A DNA stretch of 64,000 nt from Ptiloglossa arizonensis. Lineage: Eukaryota > Arthropoda > Insecta > Hymenoptera > Colletidae. The stretch is taken from the NCBI RefSeq assembly GCF_051014685.1, contig NW_027478391.1:248001-312000 (forward strand), read 5' to 3'. The notes under the pieces were generated by a model. That model saw only the letters and a list, made by a program, of their open reading frames with translations. It searched no databases and was not told the origin of the DNA. This document shows, piece by piece, positions 22,651 through 35,000 of the stretch (positions are counted from its first letter, which is position 1; each line of letters opens with the position of its first letter). The translations under genes were made by a program, and so were the position numbers.

Positions 22651-25600
22651 AATGGTGTGTGTACTTTTCCCCTAGACCATTCCAGTTATTGGTTTCGAGT
22701 ATCAGACCAGCGAAAATTTTGATGGTTTGTCAAACATTCCTTAACTTCAAACACCCATATCTCGCGAACGGAATGACGAACTCGAGAAATTCGTGTTGCA
22801 TCTGAAAATGGAAACTCGCCCGGTTACAATGGCGTGTGTACTTTTCCCCTTGGCCATTCCAGTTATTGGTTTCGAGTATCAGACTTGCGAAAATTTTGAT
22901 TGTTTCTCAACCATTCCTTAAGTTCAGTCTCCCATATCTCGCGAACGGATCGACGAACTCGAGAAATTCCGTTCGCATCTGACAGAAATAGCCCGCCCGA
23001 TTACAACGGTATGTGTATTTTTGCCCTAGGCCATAGTAGTTACTGGTTTCGAGTATCAGACTTGCGAAAATTGTGATGGTTTCTCAACCATTCCTTAACC
23101 TCAAACTCCCATATCTCGCGAACGGAAGGTCGAACTCGAGAAATTCCTGTTGCATCTGAAAGCAGACACTCGCCCGTTTTCAATGGTTTGTGTATTTTTG
23201 CCCTGGGCCATAGTAGTTATTGGTTTCGAGTATCAGACTTGCGAAAATTTTGATGGTTTCTCAACCATTCCATAACTTCAAACTCCCATATCTCGCGAAC
23301 GGATTGACGAACTCGAGAAATTCCTGTTGTATCTGAAAGCAGAAACTCGCCCGTTTACAATGGTACGTGTATAGTATTTTTGCCCTAGGCCATAGTAGTT
23401 ATTTGTTTCTAGTATCAGACTTGCGAAAATTTTGATGGTTTCTCAACCATTCCGTAACTTCAAACGCCCATATCTCGCGAACGGATTGACGAACTCGAGA
23501 AATTCCTGTTGCATCTGAAAGAAGAAACTCGCCCGATTACAACGGTATTAGTATGTTTCCCCTAGACCATTGTAGTTATTGCTTTCGAGTATCAGACTTG
23601 CGAAAATTTTGATGGTTTCTCAACCATTCCATAACTTCAAACTCCCATATCTCGCGAACGGATTGACGAACTCGAGAAATTCCTGTTGCATCTGAAAGCA
23701 GAAACTCGCCCGTTTACAATGGTACGTGTATAGTATTTTTGCCCTAGGCCATAGTAGTTATTTGTTTCTAGTATCAGACTTGCGAAAATTTTGATGGTTT
23801 CTCAACCATTCCGTAACTTCAAACGCCCATATCTCGCGAACGGATTGACGAACTCGAGAAATTCCTGTTGCATCTGAAAGAAGAAACTCGCCCGATTACA
23901 ACGGTATTAGTATGTTTCCCCTAGACCATTGTAGTTATTGCTTTTGAGTATCAGATTTGCGAAAATTTTGATGGTTTCTCAACCATTCCTTAACTTCAAA
24001 CTCCCATATCTCGCGAACGGATTGACGAACTCGAGAAATTCCTGTTGCATCTGAAAGTAGAAACTTGCCCGATTACAACGGTGTGTGTACTTTTCCCCAA
24101 GGGCATTCCAGTTATTGGTTTCGAGTATTAGACTTGCGAAAATTTTGATCGTTTCTCAACCATTCCTTAACTTCAAACTCCCATATCTCGCGAACGGATC
24201 GACGAACTCGAGAAATTCCGTTTGCATCTGACAGAAATAGCCCGCCCGATTACAACGGTATGTGTATTTTTGCCCTAGGCCATAGTAGTTACTGGTTTCT
24301 AGTATCAGACTTGCGAAAATTGTGATGGTTTCTCAACCGTTCCTTAACTTCAAACTACCATATCTCGCGAACGGATTGACGAACTCGAGATATTCCTGTT
24401 GCATCTGAAAGCAGAAACTCGCCCGATTACAGCGGTATGTGTATTTTTGCCCTAGACCATAGTAGTTAATGGTTTCGAGTATCAGATTCCGCAAATTTTG
24501 ATGGTTTCTCAAACGTGCCTTAACTTCAAACTCCCATATCTCGCGAACGGATTGACGAACTCGAGAAATTCCTGTTGCATCTGAAGGTATAAACTCTCTC
24601 GATTACAATGGTGTGTGTACTTTTCCCCTAGGCCATTGTAGTTATTGGTTTCGAGTATCAGACTTGCGAAAATTTTGATGGTTTCTCAAGCATTCCTTAG
24701 TTTCAAACTCGCATATCTCGCGAACGGATAGACGAGCTCGAGAAATGCCTGTTGCATCTGAAAGCAGAAACTCGCCCGATTACAATGGTGTGTGTACTTT
24801 TCCCCTAGGCCATTCCAGTTATTGGTTTCGAGTATCAGACTTGCGAAAATTTTAATGGACTCTCAACCATTCCTTAACTTCAAACTCCCATATCTCGCGA
24901 ACGGATTGACGAACTCGAGAAATTCCTGTTGCATCTGAAAGTAGAAACTTGCGCGATTACAACGGTGTGTGTACTTTTCCCCAAGGCCATTCCAGTTATT
25001 GGTTTCGAGTATTAGACTTGCGAAAATTTTGATCGTTTCTCAACCATTCCTTAACTTCAAACTCCCATATCTCGCGAACGGATTGACGAACTCGAGTAAT
25101 TCCTGTTGAATCTGAAAGCAGCCACTCGCCCGATTACAACGGTATGTGTATTTTTGCCCTAGACCATAGTAGTTAATGGTTCCGAGTATCAGATTCCGAA
25201 AATTTTGATGGTTTCTCAACCATTCTTTAACTTCAAACTCCCATATCTCGCGAACGGATTGACGAACTCGAGAAATACCTGTTGCATCTGAAAGTAGAAA
25301 CTCTCCCGATTACAATGGTGTGTGTACTTTTCCCCTAGGCCATTGTAGTTATTGGTTTCGAGTATCAGACTTGCGAAAATTTTGATGGTTTCTCAACCAT
25401 TCCTTAGTTTCAAACTCCCATATCTCGCGAACGGATTGACGAACTCGAGAAATTCCTGTTGCATCTGAAAGAAGAAACTCGCCCGATTACAACGGTATTA
25501 GTATGTTTCCCCTAGACCATTGTAGTTATTGCTTTCGAGTATCAGACTTGCGAAAATTTTGATGGTTTCTCAACCATTCCTTAACTTCAAACTCGCATAT

Positions 25601-28600
25601 CTCGCGAACGGATTGACGAACTCGAGAAATTCCTGTTGCATCTGAAAGTAGAAACTTGCCCGATTACAACGGTGTGTGTACTTTTCCCCAAGGCCATTCC
25701 AGTTATTGGTTTCGAGTATTAGACTTGCGAAAATTTTGATCGTTTCTCAACCATTCCTTAACTTCAAACTCCCATATCTCGCGAACGGATTGACGAACTC
25801 GAGTAATTCCTGTTGAATCTGAAAGCAGCCACTCGCCCGATTACAACGGTATGTGTATTTTTGCCCTAGACCATAGCAGTTAATGGTTCCGAGTATCAGA
25901 TTCCGAAAATTTTGATGGTTTCTCAACCATTCCATAACTTCAAACTCCCATATCTCACGAACGGATTGACGAACTCGAGAAATTCCTGTTGCATCTGAAA
26001 GAAGAAACTCGCCCGATTACAACGGTATGTGTATTTTTGCCCTAGACCATAGTAGTTAATGGTTCCGAGTATCAAATTCCGAAAACTTTGATGGTTTCTC
26101 AACCATTCTTTAACTTCAAACTCCCATATCTCGCGAACGGATAGACGAACTCGAGAAATACCTGTTGCATCTGAAAGTAGAGACTTGCCCGATGACATCG
26201 GTGTGTGTACCTTTCCCGAAGGCCATTCCAGTTATTGGTTTCCAGTATCAGACTTGCGAAAATTTTGATCCTTTCTCAACCGTTCCTTAACTTCAAACTC
26301 CCATATCTCGCGAACGGATTGACAAACTCGAGAAATTCCTGTTGCATCTGAAAGCAGAAACTCGCCCGTTTACAATGGTGTGTGTACTTTTCCCCTAGGC
26401 CATTCCAGTTATTGGTTTCGTGTATCAGACTTGCGAAATTTTTGATTGTTTCTCAACCATTCCTTAACTTCAAACTCCCATATCTCCCGAACGGATTGAC
26501 GAACTCGAGAAATTCCCGTTGCATCTGGAAGTAGAAACTCGCCCGTTTACAATGGTGTGTGTACTTTTCCCCTAGGCCATTCCAGTTATTGGTTTCGTGT
26601 ATCAGACTTGCGAAATTTTTGATTGTTTCTCAACCATTCCTTAACTTCAAACTCCCATATCTCGCGAACGGAAGGTCGAACTCGAGAAATTCCTGTTGCA
26701 TCTGAAAGCAGACACTCGCCCGTTTTCAATGGTTTGTGTATTTTTGCCCTGGGCCATAGTAGTTATTGGTTTCGAGTATCAGACTTGCGAAAATTTTGAT
26801 GGTTTCCCAACCATTCCATAACTTCAAACTCCCATATCTCGCGAACGGATTGACGAACTCGAGAAATTCCTGTTGCATCTGAAAGCAGAAACTCGCCCGT
26901 TTACAATGGTACGTGTATTTTTGCCCTAGGCCATAGTAGTTATTGGTTTCTAGTATCAGACTTGCGAAAATTGTGATGGTTTCTCAACCATTCCGTAACT
27001 TCAAACGCCCATATCTCGCGAACGGATTGACGAACTCGAGAAATTCCTGTTGCATCTGAAAGAAGAAACTCGCCCGATTACAACGGTATTAGTATGTTTC
27101 CCCTAGACCATTGTAGTTATTGCTTTCGAGTATCAGACTTGCGAAAATTTTGGTGGTCTCTCAACCATTCCTTAACTTCAAACTCGCATATCTCGCGAAC
27201 GGATTGACGAACTCGAGAAATTCCTGTTGCATCTGAGAGAAGAAACTCGCTCGATTACAACGGTATCTGTATTTTTGCCCTAGACCATAGTAGTTAATGG
27301 TTCCGAGTATCAGATTCCGAAAATTTTGATGGTTTCTCAACCATTCTTTAACTTCAAACTCCCATATCTCGCGAACGGATTGACGAACTCGAGAAATTCC
27401 TGTTGCATCTGAAAGCAGAAACTCGCCCGTTTACAATGGTACGTGTATTTTTGCCCTAGGCCATAGTAGTTATTGGTTTCTAGTATCAGACTTGCGAAAA
27501 TTTTGTTGGTTTCTCAACCATTCCATAACTTCAAACTCCCATATATCGCGAACGGTTTGACGAACTCGAGAAATACCTGTTGCATCTGAAAGTATAAACT
27601 CTCCCGATTACAATGGTGTGTGTACTTTTCCCCTAGGCCATTGTAGTTATTGGTTTCGAGTATCAGACTTGCGAAAATTTTGATGGTTTCTCAACCATTC
27701 CTTACATTCAAACTCGCATATCTCGCGAACGGATAGACGAACTCGAGAAATTCCTGTTGCATCTGAATGCAGAAACTCGCCCGACTACAACAGTATGTGT
27801 ATTTTTGCCCTAGACCATAGTAGTTAATGGTTCCGAGTATCAAATTCCGAAAACTTTGATGGTTTCTCAACCATTCTTTAACTTCAAACTTCCATATCTC
27901 GCGAACGGATTGACGAACTCGAGAAATACTTGTTGCATCTGAAAGTAGAAACTTGCCCGATGACATCGGTGTGTGTACCTTTCCCGAAGGCCATTCCAGT
28001 TATTGGTTTCCAGTATCAGACCTGCGAAATTTTTGATTGTTTCTCAACCATTCCTTAACTTCAAACTCCCATATCTCGCGTGGATAGACGAACTCGAGAA
28101 GTTCCTATTGCATCTGAAGGCAGAAACTCGCCCGATTACAATGGTGTGTGTACTTTTCCCCTAGGCCATTCCAGTTATTGGTTTCGAGTATCAGACTTGC
28201 GAAAATTTTAATGGACTCGTAACGATTCCTTAAATTCAAACTCCCATATATCGCGAACCGGTTGAAGAACTCGACAAATTCCTATTGCATCTGAAAGTTG
28301 AAACTCGCCCGATTACAACGGTATTAGTATGTTTCCCCTAGGCCATTGTAGTTATTGCTTTCGAGTATCAGACTTGCGAAAACTTTGATGGTTTCCCAAC
28401 CATTCCGTAACTTCAAACGCCCATATCTCGCGAACGGATTGACGAACTCGAGAAATTCCTGTTGCACCTGGAAGTATAAACTCCCCCGATTACAATGGTG
28501 TGTGTACTTTTCCCCTAGGCCATTCCAGTTATTGGTTTCGAGTATCAGACTTGCGAAAATTTTGATGGTTTCTCAACCATTCCTTAACTTCAAACTCCAA

Positions 28601-30530
28601 TATCTCGCGAACGGATTGACGAACTCGAGAAATTCCTGTTGCATCTGAAAGTAGAAACTTGCCCGATTACAACGGTGTGTGTACTTTTCCCCAAGGACAT
28701 TCCAGTTATTGGTTTCGAGTATCAGACTTGCGAAACTTTTGATCGTTTCTCAACCATTCCTTAACTTCAAACTCCCATATCTAGCGAACGGATTGACGAA
28801 CTCGAGTAATTCCTGTTGAATCTGAAAGCAGAAACTCGCCCGATTACAACGGTATGTGTATTTTTGCCCTAGACCATAGTAGTTATTGGTTTCGAGTATC
28901 AGATTCCGCAAATTTTGATGGATTCTCAAACGTTCCTTAACTTCAAACTCCCATATCTCGCGAACGGGTTGACGAACTCGAGAAATTCCTGCTGCATCTG
29001 AAAGCATAAACTCTCCCGATTACAATGTTGTGTGTACTTTTCCCCTAGGCCATTCCAGTTATTGGTTTCGTGTATCAGACTTGCGAAATTTTTGATTGTT
29101 TCTCAACCATTCCTTAACTTCAAACTCCCATATCTCGCGTGGATAGACGAACTCGAGAAGTTCCTATTGCATCTGAAGGCAGAAACTCGCCCGATTACAA
29201 TGGTGTGTGTACTTTTCCCCTAGGCCATTCCAGTTATTGGTTTCGTGTAACAGACTTGCGAAATTTTTGATTGTTTCTCAACCATTCCTTAACTTCAAAC
29301 TCCCATATCTCGCGTGGATAGACGAACTCGAGAAGTTCCTATTGCATCTGAAGGCAGAAACTCGCCCGATTACAATGGTGTGTGTACTTTTCCCCTAGGC
29401 CATTCCAGTTATTGGTTTCGAGTATCAGACTTGCGAAAATTTTAATGGACTCGCAACCATTCCTTAAATTCAAACTCCAATATATCGCGAACCGGTTGAA
29501 GAACTCGACAAATTCCTATTGCATCTGAAAGTTGAAACTCGCCCGATTACAACGGTATGTGTATTTTTGCTCTAGACCATAGTAGTTATTGGTTTCGAGT
29601 ATCAGACCAGCGAAAACTTTGATGGTTTCTCAACCATTCCTTAACCTCAAACTCCCATATCTCGCGAACGGTTTGACGAACTCGAGAAATTCCTGTTGCA
29701 ACTGAAAGCAGAAACTCGCCCGATTACAACTGTATGTGTATTTCTCCCCTTCGCCATTCCAGTTATTGGTTTCGAGTATCAGAGCAGCGAAAGTTTTGGT
29801 GGTTTCACAACAGTTCCATAACTTCAAACTCCCATATCTCGCGATCGGATTGACGAACTCGAGAAATTCCTGTTGCATCTGAAAGAAGAAACTCGCCCGA
29901 TTACAACGGTATTAGTATGTTTCCCCTAGGCCATTGTAGTTATTGCTTTCTAGTATCAGACTTGCGAAAACTTTGATGGTTTCTCAACCATTCCGTAACT
30001 TCAAACGCCCATATCTCGCGAACGGATTGACGAACTCGAGAAATTCCTGTTGCACCTGAAAGTAGAAACTCGCCCGATTACAATGGCGTGTGTACTTTTC
30101 CCCTAGGCCATTCAAGTTATTGGTTTCGAGTATCAGACTTGCGAAAATTTTGATCGTTTCTCAACCATTCCTTAACTTCAAACTCCCATATCTAGCGAAC
30201 GGATTGACGAACTCGAGTAATTCCTGTTGAATCTGAAAGCAGAAACTCGCCCGATTACAACGGTATGTGTATTTTTGCCCTAGACGATAGTAGTTATTGG
30301 TTTCGAGTATCAGATTCCGCAAATTTTGATGGTTTCTCAAACGTTCCTTAACTTCAAACTCCCATATCTCGCGAACGGGTTGACGAACTCGAGAAATTCC
30401 TGCTGCATCTGAAACTATAAACTCTCCCGATTACAATGGTGTGTGTACTTTTCCCCTAGGCCATTGTAGTTATCGGTTTCGAGTATCAGACTTGCGAAAA
30501 TTTTGGTGGTTTCTCAACCATTCCTTAACT
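22650..30530. repeat. Zone C superrepeat, copy 1
   Basis: An ordered series of about 45 monomers whose order is repeated in copy 2. Landmarks are CTGAAAATGGAAACTCG at about 22800, GACAGAAATAGCCCGCC, the GTGTATAGTATTTTTG five-base insertion at 23368 and 23729, GGTATTAGTATGTTTCCCC, TATCAGATTCCG (first at 24481), CTCGCGTGGATAG (two-base deletion) at 28080, 29139 and 29314, and CTCCCCTTCGCC at about 29745. The start matches copy 2 at 32033 with an offset of 9372. Later offsets of 10439, 10262 and 10616 reflect whole monomers gained or lost. Homology stops near 30530. Confidence 0.85.
29207..30085. repeat. Five-monomer block, first of a 1589 bp-offset pair
   Basis: It recurs at 30796-31675 at an offset of 1589 bases (9 monomers less 4 bases). 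Shared marks are the CTCGCGTGGATAG deletion, GCGAACCGGTTG with CTCGACAAATTCC, TGCTCTAGACCATAG, CTCCCCTTCGCC with GGTTTCACAACAG, and GGTATTAGTAT. The match ends where the first copy continues with GGCGTGTGTAC and the second with GGTATGTGTATTTTTG. Confidence 0.8.
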
Positions 30531-32030
30531 TCAAACTCGCATATCTCGCGAACGGATTGACGAACTCGAGAAATTCCGGTTGCATCTGAAGGCAGAAACT
30601 CGTCCGATTACAACGGTATGTGTATTTTTGCCCTAGACCATAGTAGTTAATGGTTCCGAGTATCAGATTCCGAAAATTTTGATGGTTTCTCAACAATTCT
30701 TTAACTTCAAACTCCCATATCTCGCGAACGGATTGACGAACTCGAGAAATTCCCGTTGCATCTGAAAGTAGAAACTCGCCCGATTACAATGGTGTTTGTA
30801 CTTTTCCCCTAGGCCATTCCAGTTATTGGTTTCGCGTATCAGACTTGCGAAATTTTTGATTGTTTCTCAACCATTCCTTAACTTCAAACTCCCATATCTC
30901 GCGTGGATAGACGAACTCGAGAAGTTCCTATTGCATCTGAAGGCAGAAACTCGGCCGATTACAATGGTGTGTGTACTTTTCACCTAGGCCATTCCAGTTA
31001 TTGGTTTCGAGTATCAGACTTGCGAAAATTTTAATGGACTCGCAACCATACCTTAAATTCAAACTCCCATATATCGCGAACCGGTTGCAGAACTCGACAA
31101 ATTCCTATTGCATCTGAAAGTTGAAACTCGCCCGATTACAACGGTATGTGTATTTTTGCTCTAGACCATAGTAGTTATTGGTTTCAAGTATCAGACTTGC
31201 GAAAACTTTGATGGTTTCTCAACCATTCCTTAACCTCAAACTCCCATATCACGCGAACGGTTTGACGAACTCGAGAAATTCCTGTTGCAACTGAAAGCAG
31301 AAACTCGCCCGATTACAACTGTATGTGTATTTCTCCCCTTCGCCATTCCAGTTATTGGTTTCGAGTATCAGAGCAGCGAAAGTTTTGGTGGTTTCACAAC
31401 AGTTCCATAACTTCAAACTCCCATATCTCGCGATCGGTTTGACGAACTCGAGAAATTCCTGTTGCATCTGAAAGAAGAAACTCGCCCGATTACAACGGTA
31501 TTAGTATATTTCCCCTAGGCCATTGTAGTTATTGCTTTCGAGTATCAGACTTGCGAAAACTTTGATGGTTTCCCAACCATTCCGTAACTTCACACGCCCA
31601 TATCTCGCGAACGGATTGACGAACTCGAGAAATTCCTGTTGCACCTGAAAGTAGAAACTCGCCCGATTACAATGGTATGTGTATTTTTGCCCTAGACCAT
31701 AGTAGTTATTGGTTTCGAGTATCAGATTCCGCAAATTTTGATGGTTTCTCAAACGTGCCTTAACTTCAAACTCCCATATCTCGCGAACGGATTGACGAAC
31801 TCGAGAAATTCCTGTTGCATCTGAAGGCAGAAACTCGCCCGATTACAACGGTATGTGTATTTTTGCCCTAGACCATAGTAGTTATTGGTTTCGAGTATCA
31901 GATTCCGCAAATTTTGATGGTTTCTCAAACGTGCCTTAACTTCAAACTCCCATATCTCGCGAACGGATTGACGAACTCGAGAAATTCCTGTTGCATCTGA
32001 AGGTATAAACTCTCCCGATTACAATGGTGT
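30530..32030. repeat. Interval between superrepeat copies
   Basis: This is satellite only, with no counterpart at the same place in copy 2. It begins with CTTTAACTTC and ATTCCG monomers, then holds the second copy of the five-monomer block (30796-31675). It ends with two near-identical GATTCCGCAAATTTTG monomers with CTCAAACGTGCC at about 31700-31960. The join to copy 2 is at about 32030, where the CTGAAGGTATAAACTCTCC monomer runs into CCCCTAGACCATTCC. Confidence 0.75.
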
Positions 32031-35000
32031 GTGTACTTTTCCCCTAGACCATTCCAGTTATTGGTTTCGAGTATCAGACCAGCGAAAATTTTGATGGTTT
32101 GTCAAACATTCCTTAACTTCAAACACCCATATCTCGCGAACGGAATGACGAACTCGAGAAATTCGTGTTGCATCTGAAAATGGAAACTCGCCCGGTTACA
32201 ATGGCGTGTGTACTTTTCCCCTTGGCCATTCCAGTTATTGGTTTCGAGTATCAGACTTGCGAAAATTTTGATGGTTTCTCAACCATTCCTTAAGTTCAGT
32301 CTCCCATATCTCGCGAACGGATCGACGAACTCGAGAAATTCCGTTTGCATCTGACAGAAATAGCCCGCCCGATTACAACGGTATGTGTATTTTTGCCCTA
32401 GGCCATAGTAGTTACTGGTTTCGAGTATCAGACTTGCGAAAATTGTGATGGTTTCTCAACCGTTCCTTAACTTCAAACTACCATATCTCGCGAACGGATT
32501 GACGAACTCGAGATATTCCTGTTGCATCTGAAAGCAGAAACTCTCCCGATTACAATGGTGTGTGTACTTTTCCCCTAGGCCATTGTAGTTATTGGTTTCC
32601 AGTATCAGACTTGCGAAAATTTTGATGGTTTCTCAAGCATTCCTTAGTTTCAAACTCGCATATCTCGCGAACGGATAGACGAGTTCGAGAAATGCCTGTT
32701 GCATCTGAAAGCAGAAACTCGCCCGATTACAATGGTGTGTGTACTTTTCCCCTAGGCCATTCCAGTTATTGGTTTCGAGTATCAGACTTGCGAAAATTTT
32801 AATGGACTCTCAACCATTCCTTAAATTCAAACTCCGATATCTCGCGAACCGGTTGAAGAACTCGACAAATTCCTATTGTATCTGAAAGTTGAAACACGCC
32901 CGATTACAACGGTATGTGTATTTTTGCTCTAGACCATAGTAGTTATTGGTTTCGAGTATCAGACTTGCGAAAATTTCGATGGTTTCTCAACCATTCCTTA
33001 ACCTCAAACTCCCATATCTCGCGAACGGAAGGTCGAACTCGAGAAATTCCTGTTGCATCTGAAAGCAGACACTCGCCCGTTTTCAATGGTTTGTGTATTT
33101 TTGCCCTGGGCCATAGTAGTTATTGGTTTCGAGTATCAGACTTGCGAAAATTTTGATGGTTTCTCAACCATTCCATAACTTCAAACTCCCATATCTCGCG
33201 AACGGATTGACGAACTCGAGAAATTCCTGTTCTATCTGAAAGCAGAAACTCGCCCGTTTACAATGGTACGTGTATAGTATTTTTGCCCTAGGCCATAGTA
33301 GTTATTTGTTTCTAGTATCAGACTTGCGAAAATTTTGATGGTTTCTCAACCATTCCGTAACTTCAAACGCCCATATCTCGCGAACGGATTGACGAACTCG
33401 AGAAATTCCTGTTGCATCTGAAAGCAGAAACTCGCCCGTTTACAATGGTACGTGTATTTTTGCCCTAGGCCATAGTAGTTATTGGTTTCTAGTATCAGAC
33501 TTGCGAAAATTGTGATGGTTTCTCAACCATTCCGTAACTTCAAACGCCCATATCTCGCGAACGGATTGACGAACTCGGGAAATTCCTGTTGCATCTGAAA
33601 GAAGAAACTCTCCCGATTACAACGGTATTAGTATGTTTCCCCTAGACCATTGTAGTTATTGCTTTCGAGTATCAGACTTGCGAAAATTTTGGTGGTCTCT
33701 CAACCATTCCTTAACTTCAAACTCGCATATCTCGCGAACGGATTGACGAACTCGAGAAATTCCTGTTGCATCTGAGAGAAGAAACTCGCCCGTTTACAAT
33801 GGTACGTGTATAGTATTTTTGCCCTAGGCCATAGTAGTTATTTGTTTCTAGTATCAGACTTGCGAAAATTTTGATGGTTTCTCAACCATTCTTTAACTTC
33901 AAACTCCCATATCTCGCGAACGGATTGACGAACTCGAGAAATTCCTGTTGTATCTGAAAGAAGAAACTCGCCCGATTACAACGGTATTAGTATGTTTCCC
34001 CTAGACCATTGTAGTTATTGCTTTCGAGTATCAGACTTGCGAAAATTTTGATGGTTTCTCAACCATTCCATAACTTCAAACTCCCATATCTCGCGAACGG
34101 ATTGACGAACTCGAGAAATTCCTGTTGCATCTGAAAGCAGAAACTCGCCCGTTTACAATGGTACGTGTATAGTATTTTTGCCCTAGGCCATAGTAGTTAT
34201 TTGTTTCTAGTATCAGACTTGCGAAAATTTTGATGGTTTCTCAACCATTCCGTAACTTCAAACGCCCATATCTCGCGAACGGATTGACGAACTCGAGAAA
34301 TTCCTGTTGCATCTGAAAGAAGAAACTCGCCCGATTACAACGGTATTAGTATGTTTCCCCTAGACCATTGTAGTTATTGCTTTCGAGTATCAGATTTGCG
34401 AAAATTTTGATGGTTTCTCAACCATTCCTTAACTTCAAACTCCCATATCTCGCGAACGGATTGACGAACTCGAGAAATTCCTGTTGCATCTGAAAGTAGA
34501 AACTTGCCCGATTACAACGGTGTGTGTACTTTTCCCCAAGGCCATTCCAGTTATTGGTTTCGAGTATTAGACTTGCGAAAATTTTGATCGTTTCTCAACC
34601 ATTCCTTAACTTCAAACTCCCATATCTCGCGAACGGATCGACGAACTCGAGAAATTCCGTTTGCATCTGACAGAAATAGCCCGCCCGATTACAACGGTAT
34701 GTGTATTTTTGCCCTAGGCCATAGTAGTTACTGGTTTCGAGTATCAGACTTGCGAAAATTGTGATGGTTTCTCAACCGTTCCTTAACTTCAAACTACCAT
34801 ATCTCGCGAACGGATTGACGAACTCGAGATATTCCTGTTGCATCTGAAAGCAGAAACTCGCCCGATTACAACGGTATGTGTATTTTTGCCCTAGACCATA
34901 GTAGTTAATGGTTCCGAGTATCAGATTCCGAAAATTTTGATGGTTTCTCAACCATTCTTTAACTTCAAACTCCCATATATCGCGAACGGATTGACGAACT

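Noticed and set aside
28355..29398. Plus-strand frames of 63-97 codons reading LVSSIRLAKTLMVSQPF and DELEKFLLHLKAETRP
   Set aside because: These are the opposite strand of the same monomers, opened by the two-base deletion CTCGCGTGGATAG. They follow the repeat structure exactly and are not genes.
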